Positions 12,101 to 22,325 of a stretch of DNA of 64,000 bases are shown piece after piece (within the stretch, counting starts at the first letter, position 1; the number at the start of each line of letters is the position of its first letter). This stretch comes from Acanthochlamys bracteata (taxonomy: Eukaryota > Streptophyta > Magnoliopsida > Pandanales > Velloziaceae), in the NCBI GenBank assembly GCA_019914995.1, contig CM034144.1, positions 5,239,489 through 5,303,488 on the forward strand. Direction: 5' to 3'. Position numbers and translations under genes: made by a program. Under the pieces are notes generated by a model. It saw nothing but the letters and a program-made list of their open reading frames with translations, was not told the origin of the DNA and ran no database searches.

Positions 12101-14250
12101 TGGTAAAGATTCAAAATTTTGTGGCCTTCTAGAATAAGCAGATATAGAATCACACATAGCATAGATTTGAGTTGATGAATTATCAAGTTTTGAGTAAGGA
12201 TTGTCTTGATCATGAATTTCTCCTACATTAACAGAATTATCCTGAAAAATGATATCTGTTTTCAATTGGTTAACAACATCAATACTGAAACAATCACCTA
12301 AATCCTCAAGAAATTTCATTGCATTAAAAACCTTAAACTCAACAGTTTTACCTTGAGTAGTTATAGTGAGTGTTCCTTTTTTAACATTTATCTTAGTACC
12401 AGCTGTAGCCATAAAAGGTCGACCTAAAATAATGGGTAATTCTTTTTCAGATCGTGGCGTGTCTTCCATATCTAAAACAACAAAATCAGCTAGCAAGATG
12501 AATTCATCAATTTTCATCAATACATCCTCAAAAATGCCACTAGGAATCTTTACTGAACGATCAGCAAGTTGTAAAGTCATAGAAGTTGGAGAGAGTTTGC
12601 CCAATCTTAGCTCAGTATAAACTGAATAAGGCATAAAATTTATGCTTGCTCCCAAATCTAATAATGCTTTCTCAAACTTCACACTTTCTATGCGGTAGGG
12701 AACAGTGAAACTCCCTAGATCTTTGAGTTTTGGTGGTAGTTTTCTTTGAAGCACTGCACTTACCCCTTCAGAAAGAGCAACTTGCTCATGCTCTTTAAAT
12801 CTCCTTTTGTTAGTGCATAAGTCTTTTAAGAACTTAGCATACACTGGGATTTGCTTAATTGCATATAATAGAGGGATATTAATTTCTACCTTTTTAAACA
12901 TCTCCATAAAATCCTTTAGCTGATCCTCTTTCTTATAAGACATGAGGCGCGAAGGAAAAGGAGCTTTAGGCACATAAGGTGGGGGTTCAGTATAGGTAAT
13001 GTCAGAGGTGGATGTGGAACTTTTAAAATTTTTCTTTGAAGATTCAGTATTTATATCTCTCACCTCATTGTCAATCTTTTTGTCATTTCTAAGTGTCATG
13101 ATAGCTTTGGCATCTTCATAATTTCTAGGATTAAGTTCTGATTGAATAGGAAATTTGCCTCTCTCACGTTCACTGACATGAGATGCAATTTGTCCAACTT
13201 GTGTCTCAAGCTTTGAGACAGCTTGTTGAGTTACGTGCTGGAAGGTCTCAAGTTGAGAAAGGGATTGTCTTGTGGAGTTTTGAAATTCAAGCTGATTTTG
13301 CATCAAGGATTTCATGAGTTGTTGTAATTCATCGATTGGTTCCTTTTTAGGCTCAGTTTGAATAGGTGCTTGTGCTTGCTAAGGTTTAGAAATTGAATTT
13401 TGTAAATTCTTATTATTTGACCATGACAAATTAGGATGATTTCTCTAATCAGGATTATAAGTATTAGAAAAAGGATCATTCCTACACTTTTGATAATTGC
13501 TAATTTGATTGGCTTGCTCTTGAACAAGTTCTGGATATGAGCCAGTCAAAGGACAATTACAGGTCGTGTGATCAATATTAGCACAAATTTCACACCTTTT
13601 TCTCTAAAACCTTTGGATACAAGATTGGCAATCATGTCAAACTTCTTCTCTAAAGCATCAAATCTCGCATCAACACTAGTGGAGGAACCTATCTCATACA
13701 CTCCTTTCTTTCATACTCCACGATCTCTCGTATAATCCCACTGTTGAGAATTAGCACTAAGTCGCTTAAACAACTCAAATGCTTCGTTCTCATTCTTATC
13801 TATCAGAGCACCATCACAAGCAGCATCTATAATTTGCCTGCTCTGATGTAATACACCCTTATAAAAATGCTCTATAATTCTCCACTTCTCAAAACCATAG
13901 TAAGGGCATTTTTGTAACAAATTTTTAAAACGATCCCATGCCTTAAAGAATAACTCACCATCTCTCTACTGAAAATTCTGAACTTCCCTACGTAAGGCTT
14001 GGGTTTTCTGGGCAGGAAAGAATTTTTGTAAGAATTTATGCGACAACTGATCCCAAGTATTAATAGATTGTGCCTCAAGAGTATTGAACCAAACTTTCGC
14101 TTTCTCCTTTAATGAAAAAGGAAAAAGACGAAGTCGGATTCCTTCATCCGAGACTCCATAATCTTTAAAGTTGCACAGATTTTATAAAAATTCTTTACAT
14201 GAAGATAAGGATCCTCATTTGCTTGCCCATAAAAAGAAGGGAGCACTTGA
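9148..14250 (-). pseudogene. Athila gag-pol region (fossil)
   Basis: Read on the minus strand the parts are: gag, about 14250-12900, ending in the lineage-typical TLR-type motif; retropepsin around 12650, with a DLGAS active-site-like motif; reverse transcriptase, about 12000-11100; RNase H, about 11000-10450; integrase, about 10330-9150. The integrase shows a His-Cys zinc region (HSYACGG ... CKFCDRCQR), the catalytic core with [10 protein letters not shown], and a C-terminal part around 9426-9148. The region is broken in about half a dozen or more places and is treated as a fossil. Confidence 0.9.
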
Positions 14251-14629
14251 ATCATGGAGGGTTTGATTCAAAATATTGAGCAGTTATGTCAGACAATACA
14301 ATGCAAGAAGGTGTGGCATTGGTTTAGGGAAGGGAATAGGATCTCAAGGGTCTAAGAGGCCGATCAATTTCTTGGTTTTGGTCCATGATGTTCAACTGAT
14401 CTCTACACTCACGCCTAATTCTCCTAACAGTTCTCTCAAGCTCAGGATCAAATTCAAAAGATGATTGACCTCGAGAGCGGGTTATCATACACTAATGCAA
14501 AACCTAAAAGTGAAACGCAATACTAAAAAAAACTCTAAATGCAAACAAATGCAAAACAAAATGCAAATCTCAAGCAAACCTAAATGATCTAAGAGAGACG
14601 AAACTGAGTCAAAGTTAAGCAAAATCAAC

Positions 14630-14647
14630 TCCCCGACAACGGCGCCA
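14630..14647 (-). other. Primer-binding site (tRNA-Asp type)
   Basis: On the minus strand, TGGCGCCGTTGTCGGGGA lies a few bases inside the 5' LTR. From memory of plant tRNA-Asp(GUC), whose 3' end is TCCCCGGCAACGGCGCCA, it is complementary at all but one position. Use of tRNA-Asp is characteristic of Athila elements. Confidence 0.8.
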
Positions 14648-14653
14648 AAAATT

Positions 14654-15988
14654 TGGTATGGCTAAAATCACCTAAGAAAACTTAGAGATTCTATCCTAAT
14701 TTATCCCGCAAGTGCACGGTTGTCGCCTACCGTATAGCAAATAACAGGTTCGATCCATAGGGACTGATGCTAACTCTAACTAAAAACTAATCTCATAAAA
14801 TATATAATAGGATGGAGATTTTTAATTAAACTACAAATATGTATGAAAATCAAATAGTAATAATAATAAAATAAAATATTTAGAAATAGAGGAGGTAAGA
14901 TAACTGAAATTTCAGAATCCACCACTAGTGTCTATTGTTTGAATCCTTAATCAAGTGTGAGTTTTATTATTGACTAATGTGAAAATTTCGTACCTAATAC
15001 TTTGGTCCAGTCCTTAGATCAGATTTCAATTATGATCCTAACTTTGGTCCAGTTTAGAATCACCTATCTCTTATTTATTCTAACTTTGGTCCATTACAGA
15101 ATTAAAAAAGAGATGAATTAAGAATTGCGAAATCAGAAATCATGCAATCATATTCTCTTTGGTCCAGAAAACACTAATCATAATTATTAATCCTAAGCTC
15201 TTTTATTATGTTTCGATTGGTCATCGCAAACATAATTAGACAAATAATTCAAATTTCAAACTCAATATTGATCAAGCATTTAAATTCAAAATCTAAATTT
15301 TAATTAATACAAAGATTAACAATTCACAAAATATTCAACAATTATTAATCACAATAATGTTTAAGAATCCAAACAATTTCACTAAGGTTTCATCCAAAAT
15401 TCCAGTCAAGATGTTTAGCTACCCATAGAAATAATACAAGCAATAAAATTCATTGAGATAAATAGAAAAATGAAAGAAAATTAAATCTGGTTGGTTGTTA
15501 CTTTGTCCGCCGTCAAGCTATGTCCCCTTCCTCGGCCTTTAATTTCCTCTCCTTTCTTCCTCTCTTTTCTTTCTCTAGTTTCTTTCCCCCCCTTCTTACT
15601 GTCTCCAGCCGCCAGGAAGAAAAAATTCCTTATTTTTTTCTTCACGTGAGGATGAGGGATGAGATTCGGGCTTTCATTGGCTTACGTGGGAGCATTTATT
15701 GAGAAGGTCATTGGAGTTATATCTACTTTGTATCTAATCATTTTAGTCCACTGAGCATTTGATGTTGGGCCTAATAGATAGCAAAGCCTATATGACTTAA
15801 TCATTTATATTTTCTTTGCTGCTCCAAATCTTCAACTCTTTGCCTTTAGTCTCATTAGCTCTTCTATATTTGTTCAACTTGTCTTCATTATCTAACATCC
15901 AAAAAAATGTAAGAAAATTTAAGCTCATTAATAAATAAATCAATAAATAATCATGACCAATATAAAGCATATAATTATATTTTTATCA
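14654..15988 (-). repeat. 5' LTR of the Athila element
   Basis: The plus-strand ends are TGGTATGGCTAAAATC and TTTTTATCA, giving TG...CA. It pairs with 6489-7796. Inside is GCAAGTGCACGGTTGTCGCC, shared by both copies, and the opposite flank carries the GCATG duplication at 15989-15993. Confidence 0.92.
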
Positions 15989-16400
15989 GCATGCTATATA
16001 TAGTGAGCTTGCTTGTTTAAAGTTGTTCAAGATGTTTTCAGCTCAAACAAGATGGCGCACCCACTCATCCATTGCAACACATGTATCTCTAACAACACTG
16101 AAAAAGAAACAAGCAAAGGCGTTTCAGCGCTTTGATTATTAATGCAGTGATAATACGAAAGAAAATTGCATATGAACTATATCAATATAAAGGATGGTTT
16201 TGTCAAGGAGATAACACTTCTGAAAACCGACCAAAACAATATTGAAAGGTAGTAAACCAATTGAAATGGCAATCCCTTGACAAGTACAAAAGAAGGAGAT
16301 AAAACCAATCTTAAATTAGTACGACATTGTATTTTAAAACTAAAAAACTTAGCTAAAATAATGGTGTACTTGACACAACCAGTCAAGTGATTCTAATTTC

Positions 16401-16463
16401 TTGTGGAAGATGAGGAAGACACAAGATAAGATGACTTACTTGTGGAAGATGAGGAAGATACCA
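16401..16463. repeat. 39-bp tandem duplication across a splice donor
   Basis: The block CTTGTGGAAGATGAGGAAGA occurs twice, 39 bp apart. It covers the 3' end of exon B of the tweety-like fragment and its GTAAGT donor. The duplicate lies just downstream on the gene's strand and lacks the donor. Confidence 0.7.
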
Positions 16464-16762
16464 GATAAAAATGTTCCAGTTATAAGAATCCATCTAATTA
16501 ACACTAAGCTGCAAAATCAACATATTTGTCAAAACAAAGAGTCATAATACAAGGTAAAAGCGATTAAGGATTAGATGAAGAGAAAATTCATTACATGTAA
16601 ACAAGAGCTTGTAATCCAAGTACAAAAAGCACTGCAAAAAGCAACCATAGCAATATAATCCAAGTTAAGGCAATCAAAGTAGGAAGCCTAAATGAGAGTG
16701 AAAGGCCACGAATATAGTGCTTCCAAATCCAACAAAAGCCAAAACAAGCATCACAGCATAAG

Positions 16763-16856
16763 TATGATCATAGCCAGTTGACTACATTTTAAAAGAGCAA
16801 AATTCTAGTTATGATCATAGCTAGTTGACTACATTTCAAAAGAGCAAAATTCTAGT
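16763..16856. repeat. 47-bp tandem duplication
   Basis: Two copies of a 47-bp unit beginning TATGATCATAGCYAGTTGAC, with only a few differences, start at 16763 and 16810. They lie in the 5' part of the tweety-like fragment, between its leader and exon A. Confidence 0.8.
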
Positions 16857-17259
16857 TACGCTACATCCTGAAAGCACAAAGATTGAAAAAGAAAATAACA
16901 TGGTAGCATTCATACACAACATGGAGCACAATCTGCGAGCTCGATTAGGATTCCTACTTGTTCGCAATCCGCAGTTTCGAGAAAAATTGGGACAGTGAAG
17001 GCGAAAAATAGATGAAGGAAAGGAGAATGAAGTAATTTCGACACTAATCGGAGGGAAATCGGCCGAGATCAAAGAAATCGCCCGTGGGATGTCGCTGCCG
17101 ATCGCCAGAGAGAAGAAAAGAAAAATCCGGAGAGATGAAAATGAGAAATCTGTGAGCAGGTAGTGAATTTATATATCACTGTAATTTTACTAATAACAAA
17201 TAGGCAAAACGGACAATTACCCACGCCCAGTGAGAAAACCCCTACGCGATTTTCTTCGC

Positions 17260-17425
17260 AAACATCGGTTTGGTGCTTTTTTTTTTATAGCAAAAACGCT
17301 TATTTTTAACAATAAGCAATTTTGCCAAGGCTTATTTTTAACAATAAACAATTTTACCAAACACTCATTTTATTATTTAATACTTTTTTTTACTAAAAAC
17401 AAAAAATAGAGCTAAACAGGCCCTT
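17260..17425. mobile_element. MITE-like remnant
   Basis: An AT-rich block with poly-T, two near-identical CTTATTTTTAACAATAARCAATTTTRCCA units, and edges TCGGTTTGGTGC and GCTAAACAGGCCC, which are partly complementary (GTTTGG / CTAAAC). This looks like a decayed MITE. No target duplication was confirmed. Confidence 0.35.
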
Positions 17426-17503
17426 AATCACCCAAATTCAGCCATCTCCTTTATCGAAATATTTTTCTCTGTTCTTTCTTCAACAATGAAGTTAGGGGAG
17501 CGG

Positions 17504-18560
17504 CTATGTACCATAATTTTTTACAAGCCTCCTATAATACTCGGTGAGTCTCAAAAAAGTCTGAAGTTCAGTAGGCGGATTGGACACTGACCAATCTATC
17601 ATGGTCTTAATCTTTATAGGATCCGCTACAATGCTATCCTTGGAGATAATATGACCAAAATACTCTAGTTGTTTGCATCCGAAACGGCATTTTGCCAAGT
17701 CAGAGTTCCTCCTTTTTCAAGACAGAATACACCATGGCTATGTGATCTAAGTGCACTTGCCAAGTTCTACTATAAATAAGGATATCATAAAAAAAAATCA
17801 ATACAAATTTACGAAGGTAGGATCTAAAAATCTCATTCATGTGAGATTGGAAAGTTGTCGGAGTGTTAGTTAAGCCAAAATGCATAATTAAAATTTCTTA
17901 ATACTCGTCGTGGCGTCTTAAAAGCTATCTTGTGGACATCTTTCTTTCGCAAGCGAATTTGATGATAACATGACTTGAAATCCAGCTTGGAAAAAAAAAC
18001 AAGCATTGTGTAGCTCATATAGTAATTCATCAATTATGGGTATTAGAAACTTATCTTTGATGGTGATCAATTGAGTGCTCTGTAGTCGATACAAAAACAC
18101 CACGACCCATCTTTCTTTTGAACTAATGAAATAGGTGAGAAAAATGCAGAGCTTCTCGGCTGGATGATCCCTTGAGTAAGCATATCATGACAGCTTTCTC
18201 TATTTCAGTTTTTTGAATATGGGGATAACGGTATGACCTTAAATTGGCAGGTGCAGCTTCTAGTAGCAGAGGAATGATGTGATTATGGGAACGACGAGGG
18301 GGCATTCCCAAAATAGGTTTGAAGATTATGTGTACTGTCATTGAAGAGCTTACAATTCTGTAGGCAGTTTATCCCCTTCAATTTTGGCAAAATTGTCAAC
18401 AGGCTCAGATGCCATGAATCTTATAGAACAGAGGGAAGATTTGGAGCGGAGAACATGGAGTTGTGACACTCCTACTTCCCGAATCCCTTGAAGGATGCAT
18501 TCTTGGCCATTCAAGGTGAACTTCATCTGTGGCTGGTGCCAATTGCTAACCACTTCTTCT
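17504..18560 (-). mobile_element. Ty3/gypsy chromovirus fragment (protease-RT part)
   Basis: Minus-strand sequence shows the segment between protease and reverse transcriptase (about 18560-18380), then reverse transcriptase parts. These include a fingers/palm tract, FGLTNTPTTFQSHMNEIF, and the end of the thumb region with YFGHIISKDSI. No LTR, gag or integrase adjoins it. It is a truncated fossil with several breaks, of the chromovirus type, and may belong to the same family as the integrase piece at 28900-29570. It abuts the inverted repeat starting at 18562. Confidence 0.75.
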
Positions 18561-18561
18561 A

Positions 18562-19610
18562 AAATTTGAAAAAAATTTATTTTATAAATACTCACAAATG
18601 TTCCGTATGTAGGTAACCACAAAAATTGTATTTTAGTTCTAGAAATTATTGAACAATTCGAACAAAATTTAAACCAACCAGAAAAACCGCATAAAGTCGA
18701 GAAATGCATTGGATGACACAAATATATCAAGTATACTAACAAAATATTATTCAATATTTATTAAAATTTTTTTAAATCTCAAAATAAGCTTAGAAAACTT
18801 AGTAAGACACACAATTCGATTCATGCTCTTCTGCAAGTTTGATCGTGTTCTCATGTTAGGCTTTTGCCAAATTCCTCAGAGAGAAACGATAAACCGAATT
18901 AACAGATAGATTGATTCAGGTAGATGATCTCAGCCTCGTTTATCAAATATAAATATATTAAATTAATATAGGGCAAAGTTATAAATCAAAAGAAAGGAGC
19001 TTAATAGAATGTGGGTGAAATGCAAGGTGTATCAGTAGATTCATAAACTAAGCGTATTAAAACCCCTTCAGAAATAATAGATGAGTGTTGTAAATTGCAG
19101 ATTTTCTTTATTCGTGAAGAGACAATATGAATCTACTGATACACCTTGCATTTCACCCACATTCTATTAAGCTCCTTTCTTTTGATTTATAACTTTGCCC
19201 TATATTAATTTAATATATTTATATTTGATAAACGAGGCTGAGATCATCTACCTGAATCAATCTATCTGTTAATTCGGTTTGTCGTTTCTCTCTGAGGAAT
19301 TTGGCAAAAGCCTAACATGAGAACACGATCAAACTTGCAGAAGAGCATGAATCGAATTGTGTGTCTTACTAAGTTTTCTAAGCTTATTTTGAGATTTAAA
19401 AAAATTTTAATAAATATTGAATAATATTTTGTTAGTATACTTGATATATTTGTGTCATCCAGTGCATTTCTCGACTTTATGCGGTTTTTCTGGTTGGTTT
19501 AAATTTTGTTCGGATTGTTCAATAAATTTTAAAACTAAAATACAATTTTTGTGGTTATCTACGTACGGAACATTTGTGAGTATTTATAAAATAAAATTTT
19601 TTCAAATTTA
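18562..19610. repeat. Long inverted repeat: two ~485-bp arms, 80-bp spacer
   Basis: The left arm (18562-19045) and right arm (19126-19610) are near-perfect reverse complements with only a handful of mismatches and small indels. Matched pairs include GTGTCATCCARTGCATTTCT, TGCGGTTTTTCTGGTTGGTT and TATAGGGCAAAGTTATAAAT. The 80-bp spacer is not self-complementary. A transcript would fold into a perfect hairpin. It could be a foldback or long-TIR element, or a head-to-head duplication of retroelement sequence. No target duplication is apparent. The high arm identity indicates recent origin or ongoing conversion. The mirrored open frames inside are by-products of the symmetry. Confidence 0.9.
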
Positions 19611-19938
19611 AGAAACTTTTTAAATTTTTTTCAAAAAATAAATTTAAATTAATTCAAATATATATACATATATATTAAATAGAGTGTTTGACAAATAGTG
19701 CTTTTCGTTAAAATAAGCCGCTTATTTTGTTTAAAAAACAGAAGCATCAAAATAATGCTTTCAAAAGAAGCAGCACAAAGCCCAGGTTGCGTAAAAGATA
19801 ATTTTGTCCACATCAACTTAAAATAATTACCGAGTTTATAAATTATTTTACCTTTTTTATTCTCTCAACATGTTTTCATTTCTTCCTCACTCTCTCGATC
19901 TCTCACTCACCTTCTCTACGCAGTCCCTCCCCTTACCA
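19611..19938. other. AT-rich spacer and possible 5' leader
   Basis: 19690-19800 carries MITE-like words (GTGTTTGACAAATAGTGC, GCTTATTTTGTTTAAAAAAC) resembling the block at 17260-17425. 19861-19938 is CT-rich (CTCACTCTCTCGATCTCTCA), as in plant 5' leaders, and precedes the candidate exon at 19939. Confidence 0.35.
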
Positions 19939-20068
19939 ATGGCGCTTCAATTGAGAATCAACAATTCCCCAACCAATTTCCAATTCATTCAATCAATATT
20001 GACACCACCATCATTTTCTTATCTTTCTTTTCTAAATTCATCTGGAATTTCATGTTCTTTTGCTACTG
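19939..20068 (+). pseudogene. Candidate orphan first exon (possible transit peptide)
   Basis: An ATG in an excellent plant context (ACCAATGGCG) opens a frame reading MALQLRINNSPTNFQFIQSI and ending near SCSFAT. It then meets a good splice donor, CTG|GTGAGA, at 20069. The peptide is rich in Ser, Asn and hydrophobic residues and poor in acidic ones, as in plastid or mitochondrial transit peptides. A CT-rich leader lies upstream and T-rich intron-like sequence downstream. No second exon is recognisable before LTR sequence begins. I do not recognise the gene. It may be the stranded first exon of a gene broken by insertion or deletion, or a chance frame. Confidence 0.35.
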
Positions 20069-21300
20069 GTGAGAACAAAGAATGCTAGTATTTTTTGTGT
20101 TTTATTTTTCATTTTGTTGTTCTTGATTTGGTAATTGATGGGTTTTAGCTGTTTAATGTTGGTAATCGATCAGTATATAAGTGTTTTAGTTGTTACTGGT
20201 TTTGATAATTTAGTTTTTAATTTCTCGTTCTTGATTTGGTAATTTGATGGACTTTATTTTTAATGGAAAAAAGAGACGGAAAAGATTGCAGTTTTTGAGT
20301 ATTTTAGTTGTTCTTGGATTTGCTTTTATATGCAAACAAGAGAAATAACAGAACTGGCTGTTTAATTGCTGCTACATGGATAAATAGAAAATCGCGAACA
20401 AAAAATCGCGAATAGAGAAGAGCAGAAAAACAGAGTATCGCCAACAGAGATGAATAGAAAACAGAGGACTCAATAGCCGGCTATTTCGCTGCTGCTCGTT
20501 GGACAGAGAAGAATCAGAAAATTGTGATAATCATTCACTCTTCAGAAGCAATTTCAAGCATGATGCCGATTCCATTTGAACTTCAATTTTTCATCAGAGA
20601 CAGGCCAACATGCACACTATAAGACTGACCGAATAACACATCAAATGATGATCAATATAAACTTGAAAAAATCGTAGAATGATAGATGAAAATTCAGTAA
20701 ATAGAGAGCAGAATCGGACATTAATGAACAACTTTTCAGATGTAATTCAATTAAGAATTCGTCATCCATTTAAAGAAAAATCTTGAAGACTTATTGAGGA
20801 ACATATCAGCTACAAGATCATATCAAAAATCATGAAAAATCATAACAAGAGAAGACAAAGAACATAATGCAAAGTATCATCAGAATCATATCTTGCTGAT
20901 AATGCAGAAATGCTTCAACATGCAGATTTTGATTTTCCTCCAGAAGAAATCACGAATTTAATTATAAGGTGATATCATTTCACAAATATATTATCTTATT
21001 ACTATCACAGAACTGAGCTATATTGAGCCACCACATTGTTGAAGAACAAGTTCAAGTATAGAGATTGATAGATGGCAATAAAAATTCACTGAACACGGTA
21101 GAAAATTTTCTGGACTCACAACACACTGGAGTAATTCAAATAGAAGATCTTCAACGAGTAAAAATCATCTTCAATTTCACAAGAAAGGAAAGCTCAATAA
21201 TTAAGGAAAGAAAGCACACTATACAAGTCAAACAGTTAATATGGGATGCATTAAATATGGACAAGCCAAATCAGCTCATCTATTCTCAAACAGAAGCTTA
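20069..21300. other. Intron-like then LTR-like sequence; no gene
   Basis: 20069-20330 is T-rich with two partial copies of TTCTTGATTTGGTAATTGAT, and could be intron sequence of the exon before it. From about 20500 the sequence becomes A-rich and is probably the U3 part of the LTR whose clearer portion begins near 21300. No start boundary could be set. Confidence 0.35.
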
Positions 21301-22210
21301 GCTGAATTAAGCTCTTAACCACTGACGGCAAATTCAAATATTTTACAACGCATTTAATGCCATCAAGGAAGCGGTTGATTAACCGCTAGACAAAATCACT
21401 CAATCTCTGACGTGAAGAACCACCAATGGAAAAGAGCGCCAACGGCAACGTTTTTCATCGGTTCCTACACAGAGACGAAACACTATAAGAAGGAAGACAG
21501 AGCAACAAAGAAAGTGCGCAGAGAAAAAAAATTAAAAAAAAGACAAGTAAAACAGAGACATATAAGAACTCTACTACTCTACGCCAACAACAAAAATATC
21601 TTGCTGCTTATCATACTGAAAAATTCTCTCTCAGCAACATCTCTGATCATCTAATTAGAAATACTTCATGAACACATAACCTTCATGAGATAGATCCTGT
21701 GCTCAATTTCTGTTTATTTTTCTTGTAATTTTTTACTGACATTATGAAGGTGGTGCTGCGGGCACGGGTAAAGAAAGTTCAGGTAGAGCTTGGTGTAAAC
21801 TTTTAGACCTTGTGATAGAGCTAGCAAATCAGCCAGAAGTACAGGCGTGTGCAGTAGCCTGTTAGGGATTGTCTTGGCGAAAAAACTCGGAAGAGTAAGT
21901 GTGCTTGACAACGCACTTTGGTCTAGATGTACTTGTAGCTTATTAAAAATTTAGTGAAACTTTGGCTCTGGTAATAAAGCGACCGTAGATGTAGACAAAA
22001 AGTTTTACCGAACCACGTTAAATATTCTAAGCACTATCGTTTTTACTTATGTCAGTAAACACTTTAACTCTCTCTGTCTGCAGGTTACAGAATTGACACA
22101 GACGCATGTAAGTTTGCTGCTAGTAGGATAACTAAACTTGACGAAAATTTTTATTGATTAACTCAATTCATTCCTCCACTTTTGAGTTAATCTTAAAAAA
22201 AACCTAACAG
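21300..22210 (+). mobile_element. Solo LTR or LTR remnant, Sirevirus-like copia
   Basis: The segment has a TATA-like CACTATAAGAAGG, then the conserved LTR tract AGCGACCGTAGATGTAGACA, CGAACCACGTTAAAT and GGATAACTAAACTTGACG. It ends in AAAACCTAACA. From about 21840 on it matches 26640-27012 and, more loosely, the LTRs at 29573-30105 and 38140-38665. No primer site or gag follows at 22211, so it is not the 5' LTR of a complete element. The 5' boundary is uncertain and may lie near 20500. It ends about 115 bp from the NLR stop codon. Confidence 0.65.
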
Positions 22211-22325
22211 AATGGGAGAAAGAAAAGGAGCGAAAGTTAATTATTATTGTAGCTTAAAAAAGGAAGTAAAAAAACAAAAACAAAAAGAAGAAAAAGCTTA
22301 TGTTTACCTTCTTCGTATTGATAAA

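Larger units (their letters stand above)
6489..15988 (-). mobile_element. Athila-lineage Ty3/gypsy LTR retrotransposon, structurally complete
   Basis: This 9.5-kb element reads on the minus strand. It has two LTRs of about 1.3 kb, TG...CA ends, a perfect 5-bp target duplication GCATG (6484-6488 and 15989-15993), a primer site matching tRNA-Asp, and a purine tract next to the 3' LTR. Gag, retropepsin, reverse transcriptase, RNase H and integrase remains lie in the usual gypsy order. Protease and integrase sequence features and the tRNA-Asp primer site point to Athila. The coding region is a fossil with roughly half a dozen or more breaks, and no env-like frame is evident before the 3' LTR. By eye the LTRs differ by about 3-4% over their first 360 bp. 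That implies roughly 1-3 million years at commonly used plant rates, the youngest LTR insertion here. Confidence 0.93.
16043..17165 (-). pseudogene. Tweety-like multi-pass membrane protein gene fragment
   Basis: Three consecutive minus-strand exons can be read with canonical splice sites and matching phases. Exon A (16687-16595) encodes RLPTLIALTWIILLWLLFAV and on to QALVY. Exon B (16508-16440) encodes LVLIRWILITGTFLSGIF and LIFH. Exon C (from 16097) encodes VVRDTCVAMDEWVRHLV, then stops. The joined membrane segment plus LIFHNVVRDTCVAMDEWV strongly resembles plant tweety-like proteins (At2g12400/At2g25270 type, recalled from memory), where this follows a membrane helix at the start of a large extracellular loop. 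Upstream, 17165-16860 looks like a leader exon rich in TCTC, ending at a CTTTCAG acceptor. The rest of the gene is missing at the Athila side, and exon C ends early. It is most likely a truncated pseudogene. Confidence 0.55.

Noticed and set aside
12366-12620. Plus-strand open frame of 84 codons inside the Athila region
   Set aside because: It lies opposite the minus-strand protease region and has no domain or start context. It is a shadow frame.
18350-19611. Mirrored open frames starting MNNILLVYLIYLCHP on both arms
   Set aside because: Both exist because the arms are reverse complements. There is no known domain, and one runs on into retroelement sequence.
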